From NCBI GenBank assembly GCA_020632995.1, contig JACKEN010000003.1:248001-312000 (forward strand): a stretch of DNA of 64,000 nucleotides, read 5' to 3'. Made by a program: the position numbers and the translations under genes. Under the pieces are notes generated by a model. The model made no database searches. It was given only the letters and a program-made list of their open reading frames with translations, and was not told where the DNA came from. Source of the DNA: Deltaproteobacteria bacterium (GTDB lineage: Bacteria; Myxococcota; Kuafuiibacteriia; Kuafuiibacteriales; Kuafuiibacteriaceae). Positions within the stretch are counted from its first letter, which is position 1, and every line of letters begins with the position of its first letter. Of this stretch, positions 22,049 to 30,038 are shown in pieces.

Positions 22049-24723
22049 GGTCGCCAGCGGAGGATGGTGCGCTTGTCGCCCACCGCCCACACGTCCTCGT
22101 TCCCGCTCCCGAACACGCTGAACAGGCGGCGCGCGGTGCCGGTGGCCTGGGTCGACCACCCTTGGCCATTCCACTTCAGCACTTCCCCCGCCTCGCCCAC
22201 CACCCAGATCTCGTCCGGTCCGGCCACGTAGAGCGCGTAGAGGGTGGCGGTGGAGGGCACCTCCCACGGGCTCCAGGCCACGCCGTCGTAGTGCAGGATG
22301 GTGCCGCCCGAGCCCACCGCCCAGATGTCGTCGGCCGCGGTGCCGCGGATGGCGAGGAGGAACGCCCCGGTGGGGCTCATCGCCTGGGACCACGCCGCGC
22401 CGTCGTAGTGGAGGATGGTGCCGAAGTCACCCACCGCCCACATGTCGTCCGCCGCCGCGCCCCAGATGCCGTAGAGGCTGTTGGTGGTGACGGTCGCGGT
22501 GGCGGTCCAGCGCGTGCCGTCGAAGCGCACGATGTTGCCACCCACCCCCGCCGCCCAGGCCTCGGTGTCGCTCCTCGCCCACACCGTGAGCAAGTCTTCT
22601 TGCACTGGTCGGGGCTGGTCGATGAACGTGCTCCCGTCGTACCTGAGGATCTCGCCGCCGCCACCGACCACCCACATCATGTCCGCGCTCGTGCCCCAGA
22701 CCGCGAAGTGGGTGCCGAGCGGCGTCCCCGCCACCCGGCTCCAGACCGCGCCGTCCCAGTGCATCACGGTCGAGCGGAAGCCCACCGCCCAGACGTCGTC
22801 CGCCGCCGCGGCCCACACCCCCTGCAGCTCGAGCGGCAGGTTGAAGGCGGCGGGCTGCCACCCGGTGGTGTCGCGGTTCAGCACGATCCCCGCCTCGCCC
22901 ACCGCGGTGAGGCGACCGGTGGCGAGCGCGGTGATGCCGTAAAGGTGGCTTGCGGTCCCGCCGCTGTCGTTGGCCCAGCGGTTGCCGTCCCACCGCACCA
23001 CCGTGCCGCTGTCGCCGACCACCCAGACCGCGGTGTCGCCGGTGCCCGTCACCGCGTTCACCGTGGCGCTCGAGGGGAGGGTGTGGCTGCGCCACTGCCC
23101 GTTCGTCTGCTGCCGCACCGTGGCGCGCTTGCCCACGAGCCAGAGGTCACCGCCCGGGCTGGTCCAGCCGCCCCTTACGTCCTCGGTGGTGCCCGGATCG
23201 ACCACGCTCCACATCGCGCCGTTCCAGGCCACGAGCGCCCCGCGATCGCCGGCCGCCCACACCTCGCCCTCGCTCGAGCCCCACACCGTGTGCAGGTTGC
23301 TGGACGCGGGGGTGAGCGAGGGGGTCCAGCTCATGCCGTCGTAGTGGTAGGCCTGCCCGAGGTCTCCCACCGCCCAGACGTCGTCCGCCGCGGCGCCCCA
23401 CACCGCGTAGAGGGCGGAGGCGCCGAGGGCCGGCTCGGTGCGCCAGGTGGCGCCGTTGAAGTGGAGCAGGCTCCCGTCTTCGACCGTGACCCAGACGTCG
23501 TTGTCCGCGGAGCCCCAGACACCCGTCAAGTCGGCTTGCGTCCCGCTGTCGTAGCCCTGCCAGACCGCGCCGCTGAAGCGCAGGATCGTGCCGTGCTCGC
23601 CCACCATCCAGAGGTCGTCACTCGCCACCGCGTGGACCGCGAGGACGTCGTTGCCCTGGGGCAGAGGGCTGTACCAGCACCACTGGTCCACGCTGCAGAT
23701 CGGCGGGAACGCGGTCTCGACGAAGGTGGCGGGGGAGCCGTTGAGGCCCTCGGAGGTGGCGGTGAAGAGGTGCTCGCCCGCGTCCGGGCCGAGGATCACC
23801 GAGCTGGTCGCCTCGCCATCCTCGTCGGTGCTCACCTCGGGGGTCACCACCGAACCCTCGCCCGCCGCGGGGGTGAAGGTGATGGTGTGCCCGGTGATCG
23901 GGTTCCCGTAGCTGTCGGTGACCTTCACCACCAGCGGCTCCGAGAGGAGCGCCCCGCGCGTCCCGCCCTGGCGATCGCCGGACACCTTGCTCAGCACCGC
24001 CGCGGGGCCGGGCAGGGCGGTGGCCACGAACCGGGCGGGGGAGCCGTCCAGCTCGGGCTGGGACCGCGCGGTGAAGAGGTTGTTGTCGGGGCCGGCCTCG
24101 GAGCCGAGCACCGCCTCGGCGTCGGCCTTGCCGCTCGCGTCGGTGGTGTTCGAGAAGTCCCGGACCTCGCCCATGCCCGCGCTCGAGAACCAGGAGATGC
24201 GGTGGCCCTCCACCGGGTTCCCGTGCGCGTCGGTGACCTGGACCACCAGCCGTTCGGCGAGCGGCGCGCCGGCGGGGCCGGACTGCCCGTCGCCCCCGGT
24301 GATGGCCAGCGTGGTGGCCGCCCCGGCCTCCGCGGTGGCGGTGATGACGATCGAGGCGCTCCCCACCGTGGCCTCGAAGGTCTGCTCGCCCGCCCCGGTG
24401 CCCAGCTTCAGGGTGGCAGAGGCAAGCCCGCTTGCGTCGAGGGTGTCGGCGGCGGGGGTCGCGAGCCCCGCCCCGGTCACCGCGCGCCAGCTCACCGCGA
24501 GCGCAGGCAGGGTTGCGCCGGAGCCGTGGGCCACCTTGATGACCACCGACTCCGCGAGCTCGGCGTCCACCGTGCCGGTCTGGGCGTCGCCCGAGACCAC
24601 GGTGATGGTGCACGCCCCGGACGTGTCGCAGGAGGGCGGCGGGGGTGGGTTGGTCTCCCCGCCGCACGCCGCGTGGAGGAGGGCGGCGCCGAGGGCGAAG
24701 GCGAGGTGGGAGCTACGCGGCAT
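22045..24723 (-). CDS. Lipoprotein with BIG-1-like Ig domains and a 14-repeat beta-propeller
   Basis: About 892 residues from the ATG at 24723, which begins a lipoprotein signal (LAFALGAALLHAAC, then GG). Three Ig-like domains of the invasin/BIG-1 type follow (VTDAHGNPVEGHRISWFS and VTDSYGNPITGHTITFTPAAGEGSVVTP). The remaining 600 residues contain 14 repeats of about 42 residues with the consensus V-W-G-[AS]-A-x-D-D-V-W-A-V-G-x-x-G-T-I-L-H-Y-D-G-x-x-W. These DDVWAVG repeats are typical of myxobacterial surface proteins and fold as beta-propeller blades. Fourteen blades suggest two stacked seven-blade propellers. No catalytic site is seen; binding of polysaccharide or protein is inferred. The stop overlaps the DUF1552 start. 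Confidence 0.85.
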   Translation of the reverse strand: MPRSSHLAFALGAALLHAACGGETNPPPPPSCDTSGACTITVVSGDAQTGTVDAELAESVVIKVAHGSGATLPALAVSWRAVTGAGLATPAADTLDASGLASATLKLGTGAGEQTFEATVGSASIVITATAEAGAATTLAITGGDGQSGPAGAPLAERLVVQVTDAHGNPVEGHRISWFSSAGMGEVRDFSNTTDASGKADAEAVLGSEAGPDNNLFTARSQPELDGSPARFVATALPGPAAVLSKVSGDRQGGTRGALLSEPLVVKVTDSYGNPITGHTITFTPAAGEGSVVTPEVSTDEDGEATSSVILGPDAGEHLFTATSEGLNGSPATFVETAFPPICSVDQWCWYSPLPQGNDVLAVHAVASDDLWMVGEHGTILRFSGAVWQGYDSGTQADLTGVWGSADNDVWVTVEDGSLLHFNGATWRTEPALGASALYAVWGAAADDVWAVGDLGQAYHYDGMSWTPSLTPASSNLHTVWGSSEGEVWAAGDRGALVAWNGAMWSVVDPGTTEDVRGGWTSPGGDLWLVGKRATVRQQTNGQWRSHTLPSSATVNAVTGTGDTAVWVVGDSGTVVRWDGNRWANDSGGTASHLYGITALATGRLTAVGEAGIVLNRDTTGWQPAAFNLPLELQGVWAAAADDVWAVGFRSTVMHWDGAVWSRVAGTPLGTHFAVWGTSADMMWVVGGGGEILRYDGSTFIDQPRPVQEDLLTVWARSDTEAWAAGVGGNIVRFDGTRWTATATVTTNSLYGIWGAAADDMWAVGDFGTILHYDGAAWSQAMSPTGAFLLAIRGTAADDIWAVGSGGTILHYDGVAWSPWEVPSTATLYALYVAGPDEIWVVGEAGEVLKWNGQGWSTQATGTARRLFSVFGSGNEDVWAVGDKRTILRWRP

Positions 24724-24810
24724 GCCGAAGAGGGTAGTCCAGCACCCCGCCTCGTCGCGACCCCCATGCTGGGGTTGCTCTCGCGCCGGGCCGCGGGCGA
24801 CCCTGCGAAT

Positions 24811-25725
24811 GTGCGCGCCCTCCTCCTCGCGTTCGCCCTGATCCCGGCGGCGGCCTGCGCTACCGCAGGGCCGCCCGCCGGACCGCCCGGCCCCGGCGCC
24901 CACCGCCTGGCCGCCGTGCAGTACCGGATCCACGCCGGGCGCACCCCGGAGCAGGTGATCGCACAGGTCGAGGCCCACGTGGCCACCGCCTCCACCGCGG
25001 GGGCAGAGCTGGTGATCCTGCCCGAGCTCTTCCTCTTCGACGTCTGGCCGGACGAGGTGGAGGACGAGGCGGCCTTCGTGCGCGAGGTGGCGGCGGACGT
25101 CACCCCGCGGATCCTGGACGCGGCGGCCCGGGCGGCCAAGGCAAGCGGGGTTGCGGTGCTGGTCGGCTCGGTGCCCGAGCTCCGTGAGGGCGCGCTCTAC
25201 AACACCGCCCACCTCTACTTCCCGGACGGCCGGGAGGTGCGCCAGGACAAGGTGTACCTCACCGCCTGGGGCAAGAAGGTCGGCATGACCCCCGGCCGGG
25301 ACCTGGCGGTCTTCGACAGCCCGTGGGGTCGGAGCGTGATCCTGATCTGCTACGACGTCGAGATCCCCGAGCTGTCCGAGCGCCTCGTGGCCGGCTCACC
25401 GGAGGTGATCCTGGTGCCGTCGATGACCGAGTCGGAGCACGGCCTGTTCAGGGTGCGCTGGGCGGCCCAGGCGCGGGCGGTGGAGCACCACGCCTACGTG
25501 GTGGTCGCGGGTACGGTGGGCCACCCCGGTCCGGAGTGGGTGCACCACGGTCAGGCCGCGTTCATCACCCCGCGGGACGCCGGCTATCCGGGGATCCTCA
25601 CCGAGGGCCCGCGCGACGCCGAGGCGGTGGTGTTGGGGGACCTCGACCTCGAGCTCCTCCGCACCCGGCGGGCCGAGGCCACGTTCTACCCGGCCAAGGA
25701 CGAAGCGCAACGCGAGTTGCGTTAG
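24811..25725 (+). CDS. Nitrilase-superfamily carbon-nitrogen hydrolase, exported lipoprotein
   Basis: 305 residues from the GTG at 24811, which begins a signal sequence RALLLAFALIPAAAC with a possible lipobox Cys; the ATG at 24766 adds 15 residues before it. The nitrilase fold is clear, with the Glu-Lys-Cys triad: Glu in LVILPELFLFD, Lys in EVRQDKVYLT and Cys in SVILICYDVEIPEL. Members hydrolyse non-peptide C-N bonds of amides, carbamoyl compounds or nitriles; the closest look is to the branch with ICYDxE(I/F)PE. Most nitrilases are cytoplasmic, so an N-terminal export signal is unusual. Divergent from the propeller lipoprotein; it overlaps the next convergent gene by 4 bp. Confidence 0.82.
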   Translation: MRALLLAFALIPAAACATAGPPAGPPGPGAHRLAAVQYRIHAGRTPEQVIAQVEAHVATASTAGAELVILPELFLFDVWPDEVEDEAAFVREVAADVTPRILDAAARAAKASGVAVLVGSVPELREGALYNTAHLYFPDGREVRQDKVYLTAWGKKVGMTPGRDLAVFDSPWGRSVILICYDVEIPELSERLVAGSPEVILVPSMTESEHGLFRVRWAAQARAVEHHAYVVVAGTVGHPGPEWVHHGQAAFITPRDAGYPGILTEGPRDAEAVVLGDLDLELLRTRRAEATFYPAKDEAQRELR

Positions 25726-26417
25726 GCCACCGACTGCCAGATCCAGACGCAGCCCACCAGGAGCGTGAACGCGCCCGCCGCCCGCAGGCTGGTCTGCAGG
25801 TGGCGCGGGTGCCGCGACACCACGCGGCCGGCGAGCAGGCCGAAGCCGGCCATGGCCGCCATCGAGCCGACCAGGAACGCGAGGAGGTAGGTCAAGGCCT
25901 GCGCGCCCTCCAGCATCATCGAGGGGAAGATGCCGAGGAGGTGGCTGGTGCCCGCGAGCCCGTGCAGGCCACCGAAGAAGAGGGCGGAGTGCTGGTGGCG
26001 CCGGTGCGCGCCGCGCTCGGGGTGCTCGGGGCGGTCTGCGGTGCGGTCGCCGATGTGCAGGTGCGGGTGGGCGTGTGCGTGGTGGTCGTGGTCGTGCGCG
26101 TGGGTGTGGACCACCACCGCCTTGGTGGTGCGCAGGGTCCACAACCCGAGCCCGACGAGGAAGATGCCCACCGCGGCCTCCGCGTAGCCGGACGCCACCT
26201 TGACGTCGAAGGTCCCCTTCAGGAGCTGGAAGAGCCCGGCCAGCACGAGCACCCCGGTGCCGTGGCCCACGCCCCACGAGACGCCGATGCGCACCGCGGC
26301 CCTGGGGCTCTTCGCGGCGAGGGGCAGCACCGCGGCCAGGTGGTCCGGGCCCATGAGGCAGTGCGCGCCGCCCGCGACGAGGCCGGTGACCACCAGGAGG
26401 AGGAGCTCGGGGAACAT
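25722..26417 (-). CDS. UreH/NiCoT-like metal permease with a His-rich loop
   Basis: 231 residues, about six membrane helices. The first helix carries AGGAHCLMGPDHLAAVLPLA, the H-x4-G-P-D-H-L-A-A signature of the UreH/nickel-cobalt transporter group. The large central loop has a His-rich run (HTHAHDHDHHAHAHPHLHIGD), as in RcnA-type exporters. Nickel or cobalt transport is likely; direction is unknown. I chose the ATG at 26417 (MFPELLLLVV); an ATG at 26438 is also in frame. A TTGACA at 26458-26453 on the minus strand is a plausible -35. No nickel enzyme gene is adjacent. Confidence 0.78.
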   Translation of the reverse strand: MFPELLLLVVTGLVAGGAHCLMGPDHLAAVLPLAAKSPRAAVRIGVSWGVGHGTGVLVLAGLFQLLKGTFDVKVASGYAEAAVGIFLVGLGLWTLRTTKAVVVHTHAHDHDHHAHAHPHLHIGDRTADRPEHPERGAHRRHQHSALFFGGLHGLAGTSHLLGIFPSMMLEGAQALTYLLAFLVGSMAAMAGFGLLAGRVVSRHPRHLQTSLRAAGAFTLLVGCVWIWQSVA

Positions 26418-26567
26418 CTCGGGGCGCCTGGCGCACATCTGACGCCCGAGGGGCGTGTCAAGTCCACTGGCGTTCGAGCGATGGTCACAGGGCGGCACAG
26501 CCGACGCACCGCGGGTGAGTCCCGGGGCCTGTGCCGCACGGCGTCATCCGTGGCAAGCTGATCGGGC

Positions 26568-27704
26568 TTGGACGCCGTCATCAAGAACCGCTGGCAGCCC
26601 GACCCGATGCACGCCTTGGAGCGCGCCGAGATCCTCCACCCCGGGAAGAGCCCCGAGGGCTTCGGGGTGGAGCGGCTCCGGGCGGTGTCCCAACCTGTGC
26701 TGTGGCGTCCTGATCCAGAGCAGGGGCACATCGTGTCGGTGCTCCGGGGCGGGGCCATGCTCGAGCTGGGGGCGCGCGCGCTGACCTTCGACGTGGGCGC
26801 CCACGCCTACCTCCCGCCCGGCGCGGGGGCCGAGCTCCACCTCGAGCCCGGCACCGACCTCGTGCACGTCGGCGCGCCCGCCGCGCAGGCGGCGGGGCAA
26901 GCCGTCCTGCTCCGCCACGAGACGTTCGTCGCCGCCACCGCCCACCAGGGCCACGCGCTCCGCTGGATTCTGACGCCCCAGTACCTGAGCCGCCGGGTGT
27001 TCCTCCGGCACGATCAGACCCTGCGCTCGAAGGGCGGGCACCCCGTCTCCTGGTTCCGCACCACGATGTTCGACGTGGCAGGCCTGCCTGCCAACGCGGA
27101 CGGCGAGCCGGTGTTCAAGATGTCCTACGACTCCCGCACCGAGTTCAACGTGCTCTACGACGTGCAGGGCGAGGCGCGGGTGCGGATGGCGCTGCACCCC
27201 TACCGGGCGGACGGCCAGGCGTGGGGCCCCTGGCGCCCGCTCGACTCCGACACCACCTACCACCTCGCCGAGGCGGCGGGGGGCCCCGACGAGGAGCGCT
27301 ACACCGACTCCGATGGCCGGCAACGCACCTTGCGGAACCGCCACGAGGTCTACGTGGCCGCGGGGGGCCACGCCACGCTGTGCTGCCTCTTCGACCCCGC
27401 CCCGGTGGGCATCGAGCGGCACCTCCCCGGCGCCTACAGCGACTACGAGCCGTTCGAGGTGGTCTCACGGCGGCCCGAGTACGCCCCCCACGCCGCGGCC
27501 CTCGCCCGCTTCGACGCGATGGTGGACGAGCTCTCGATGGCCCGAGCCGAGGGGAAGCTGGACGCGCACCGTGGCGGCGAGGCGTGGGCCCTGTTCCTGG
27601 AGGGCAAGCGGGCGCAGCGGGCGCTGGAGCAGGCGCTGATGGAGGCGGTGGCGGGTGAGGGGCAGGGGCGCGAGGCGGTGCTTCGGCCGTGGCTCCAAGC
27701 GTAG
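26568..27704 (+). CDS. Hypothetical protein, possibly bicupin-like
   Basis: 378 residues, no signal peptide. The first half has a cupin-like stretch: GHIVSVLRGGAMLELGARALTFDVGAHAYLPPGAGAELHLEPGTDLVHVGAP, i.e. beta strands with P-P-G turn and alternating hydrophobics but without the usual H-x-H metal motif. The middle (SWFRTTMFDVAGLPANADGEPVFKMSYDSRTEFNVLYDVQGEARVRMALHPY) and C-terminal (TTYHLAEAAGGPDEERYTD...NRHEVYVAAGGHATLCCLFDPAPVGIERHLPG) parts are beta-rich and could be a second domain. I cannot assign a family. Start is TTG at 26568 or ATG at 26607. An enzymatic role is not supported. Confidence 0.55.
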   Translation: MDAVIKNRWQPDPMHALERAEILHPGKSPEGFGVERLRAVSQPVLWRPDPEQGHIVSVLRGGAMLELGARALTFDVGAHAYLPPGAGAELHLEPGTDLVHVGAPAAQAAGQAVLLRHETFVAATAHQGHALRWILTPQYLSRRVFLRHDQTLRSKGGHPVSWFRTTMFDVAGLPANADGEPVFKMSYDSRTEFNVLYDVQGEARVRMALHPYRADGQAWGPWRPLDSDTTYHLAEAAGGPDEERYTDSDGRQRTLRNRHEVYVAAGGHATLCCLFDPAPVGIERHLPGAYSDYEPFEVVSRRPEYAPHAAALARFDAMVDELSMARAEGKLDAHRGGEAWALFLEGKRAQRALEQALMEAVAGEGQGREAVLRPWLQA

Positions 27705-27739
27705 CCGGCGTTGCCCAATCCAGCGGCCCCGACCGAGCG

Positions 27740-28246
27740 TTAGTCGTCTCCCTCCTGGTCGGCGCTCCGTGCCTCGATCGCTGCCTTGATGTTCGCGATC
27801 CCGAGCAGGTCCTTGGGGCGCCCCGCCTGGGTCTTCATGTCGAGCACGGCCTCGAGCGTCGCGAATCGAACTCGTGCTCCAGCGACGTCCATCTCTACGC
27901 AGTTCTCGATGAGCCTGTCGTAGTCCCAGTCATTGGATTGGCGCAGGACGTCCAGGTCACCCGCAGAGGTCGTGAACAGGTGATGGCCTCCACCTTGGCG
28001 CGAGGCCAGTCTACCTGTGTCCGGCTCGATCCTTCGCCCCAGTGGGTCTTTGTAGACGGCTGACAGCGCCCGGAGGGCGGTCACGAGTCGCTCAACGTTC
28101 TCGGGAGCCTGCGCGAAGACGACGTCGACGTCGGTGGTCAGCGCCGGCGAGCCCTGCATCCACGCGGCGAACCCGCCGATCACCACGAAGTCGACGTGGT
28201 GCTCGCTCAACACACGGAGCAGCTCGATGGGATCGAACGGGGTCAC
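27740..28246 (-). CDS. Nucleotidyltransferase-fold protein (MNT-like)
   Basis: 168 residues from the GTG at 28246, which overlaps the stop of the small upstream gene (GTGA). The N-terminus shows the nucleotidyltransferase signature: FVVIGGFAAWMQGSPALTTDVDVVF, i.e. a G-G turn then a D-x-D pair (DVD) for metal binding, with a third acidic residue in GDLDVLRQSNDW. This resembles the minimal nucleotidyltransferases found in toxin-antitoxin and abortive-infection modules. The reaction (AMP or CMP transfer to a protein or RNA) is not identifiable. Its partner is a 67-residue protein encoded just upstream. Confidence 0.75.
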   Translation of the reverse strand: MTPFDPIELLRVLSEHHVDFVVIGGFAAWMQGSPALTTDVDVVFAQAPENVERLVTALRALSAVYKDPLGRRIEPDTGRLASRQGGGHHLFTTSAGDLDVLRQSNDWDYDRLIENCVEMDVAGARVRFATLEAVLDMKTQAGRPKDLLGIANIKAAIEARSADQEGDD

Positions 28247-28446
28247 CGTCGCGTCGTGGCAGCCTTCAGCTGCATCAGGGCGTTCACCGCCTGCGCGAGC
28301 TTCTGCGCGCGCTCGGTCGGCGTGAGCGCCAGGAGCTCGTAGACCTGCAGCAGGTTTACGCCCTCGCTGCTCAGCGGCACCCACGGTGGGACCTGACCCA
28401 GCCCCTCGCGCGGATCGAACGCCGGGTGCTCGTCGCGCTGCCCCAT
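28243..28446 (-). CDS. Small partner protein of the nucleotidyltransferase
   Basis: 67 residues (ATG at 28446). The N-terminal half is polar and Pro-rich (DPREGLGQVPPWVPLS), the C-terminal half a predicted amphipathic helix (VNLLQVYELLALTPTERAQ then LAQAVNALMQLKAA). The stop overlaps the nucleotidyltransferase GTG by 4 bp, so the two are co-translated. Such a small helical protein before an MNT gene fits an antitoxin/partner role by layout only. I do not recognise a family. Confidence 0.6.
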   Translation of the reverse strand: MGQRDEHPAFDPREGLGQVPPWVPLSSEGVNLLQVYELLALTPTERAQKLAQAVNALMQLKAATTRR

Positions 28447-28565
28447 ACGGGGATCCTCGGTCGAGCGACGGGGCTGGTCAAGTCGCAGGTTGCCGCCTGA
28501 GGCGGGCATCGGAGATCGAAGGGGGAGCTGGCCCGGAGAGGATGAAGCTCGAGGGCGTGATGATC

Positions 28566-28743
28566 CTAGCAGGCCATCGGAGAAGTCCCCCACGCGCTGC
28601 GCGGGCTCGTTTTCCGTGGAACGTCCCGAACGGCTTCGCCTCTCATCGGTCGCGTATGGCCAGATATGCTCCCTCTTCGTCGGAACGTTCCACGAAAAGT
28701 CGCTCCGCGGATCGCATGGGCTACTTCTCCGATGGCCTGCTAG
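28566..28743. mobile_element. MITE-like element with 21 bp perfect terminal inverted repeats
   Basis: The ends 28566-28586 and 28723-28743 are perfect 21 bp inverted copies (left end begins CTAGCAGGCC). A second, nested pair of imperfect repeats lies inside (TTTTCCGTGGAACGT at 28610-28624 and AACGTTCCACGAAAA at 28684-28698, one base different in length). The 178 bp element carries no gene and is AT-richer than its surroundings. No obvious target-site duplication is seen beyond the CTAG palindrome included in the ends. The right end supplies the stop codon (TAG at 28742-28740) of the radical SAM gene, so insertion may have trimmed that protein. Confidence 0.75.
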
Positions 28744-30038
28744 AACTGGATCGTACGCTCCGCCACCGGCAGGTCGGCCAGGTGCCCGCGGACCGAGTAG
28801 AACTCCCGCCACAACCGCAGGTAGCCTTGCAACAGCTCGTCCGGCGTCATCTGTGCCGGCCGGAACACCACGTTCGCGTCGTTGTAGCGGGACCAGTCCC
28901 GGGAGATGATCCGGTCCTCGGCTACAAGCTGGTGCCACGAGGGGGTGCCCGGGTAGGGGGTGAAGATCGCGAACTCCGCCTTCTTGATCCGGGTCCGCTC
29001 CGCGAAGTCCAGGATCCGATCCACCGCGCCGAGGTCGTCGAAGTCCTGCCCGAGGAGGAACGAGGTGTAGGGCTCGATGCCCACGTCGTGGCACTTCGCG
29101 ATCGCGTCCTCGGCCCGCTGCAGGGACTTCTGATCCTGCCCGGTGAAGGCGCCCCGGGTCACCGGGTCGAAGCCACCCACGAGGTAGAACATCTTGATGC
29201 CCGCCTCGCGCGCGAGCGTGAAGTAGTGGGCGGGGGTGCTGAGGATCATCGGCATCGAGATGCCGACGTAGCTGATCTCGGCCGGGTTCCCGTGGTCTCG
29301 CAGGTGCTCGAGCAGGCGCGCGGTGGCCCGCCGCCCCTTCTCGCCCGGGAACCAGCCGGTGTCCTCGGTGAGGCAGGCCCGCTTGCCGGCCGCCCCCAGC
29401 TGGTCGAGCTGCCCGAGGAGGTGCTCGAAGGGGAAGCCCCGCTGGTTGCGGGTCATGCTGGTGGGGAGGACGCAGGCCGAGCAGTTGAGCGGGCAGCCCC
29501 GCGCGCTCTGCACCGGGTAGTCGTCGAAGTGGGCGGTCTCGGTCTCGGCCTGGAAGTACAGGTCGACCCTCGGCAAGGGGACCTGCGTCAGGTCCACCGG
29601 GCCGCCCGGGCTGTAGCGGGGGGCGAGGCGCCCGGCCTCGAAGTCGGCGAGGAGCCGGGGCCAGGAGGCCTCACCCTCGCCCACCACCACCGCGTCCACG
29701 TGGGGCTGGACCTCGTCCGGCATCATGGTGGGGAAGATGCCGCCCGCCACCACCGTCTTCCCGAGCGCCTTGAAGTGGTCGGCCAGCTCCAGCCCCCGCC
29801 GGGCGGCGGGGGTGAAGAAGGACAGCGCCACCAGGTCGGCGTCGGTGTCGCGGTCCGCGGGCCGGATGCGATCGTCCCAGAACTCGAGCTGGTAGTGGTC
29901 GGGGGTCACCGCCGCCACCGACGCGATGCCGAGCGAGGGCGAGCCTAGGTACTCGTTCATCGGCACCGCGTCGAGCAGCTCCGGGTGGTGCTGGGCGTGG
30001 CGCGAGAAGCGCGGGTACACGAACAGGATCTTCTTCAT
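28740..30038 (-). CDS. B12-binding radical SAM protein
   Basis: 432 residues. N-terminal B12-binding-like Rossmann domain (MKKILFVYPRFSRHAQHHPELL...PSLGIASVAAVTPDHYQLEFWDDRI, VVAGGIFPTMMPDEVQPHVDAVVVGEGE); a D-x-H-x-x-G cobalamin motif is not obvious. The radical SAM domain begins at about residue 170 with QSARGCPLNCSACVLP, the CxxxCxxC iron-sulfur site. Later blocks TYVGISMP-like SYVGISMPMILS and FYLVGGFDPVTRG are typical of the BchE/HpnJ-type group. It ends the FAAL operon (ATGA overlap with the dehydrogenase), so it may modify an acyl chain on the ACP. Its final codons are shared with a MITE, so the natural C-terminus may be altered. Confidence 0.85.
   Translation of the reverse strand: MKKILFVYPRFSRHAQHHPELLDAVPMNEYLGSPSLGIASVAAVTPDHYQLEFWDDRIRPADRDTDADLVALSFFTPAARRGLELADHFKALGKTVVAGGIFPTMMPDEVQPHVDAVVVGEGEASWPRLLADFEAGRLAPRYSPGGPVDLTQVPLPRVDLYFQAETETAHFDDYPVQSARGCPLNCSACVLPTSMTRNQRGFPFEHLLGQLDQLGAAGKRACLTEDTGWFPGEKGRRATARLLEHLRDHGNPAEISYVGISMPMILSTPAHYFTLAREAGIKMFYLVGGFDPVTRGAFTGQDQKSLQRAEDAIAKCHDVGIEPYTSFLLGQDFDDLGAVDRILDFAERTRIKKAEFAIFTPYPGTPSWHQLVAEDRIISRDWSRYNDANVVFRPAQMTPDELLQGYLRLWREFYSVRGHLADLPVAERTIQF

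Noticed and set aside
22162..24810. Very long plus-strand ORF antisense to the propeller lipoprotein
   Set aside because: Composition is that of a GC-rich antisense shadow (Ala/Arg/His-rich); only the part from about 24766 onward (nitrilase) is coding.
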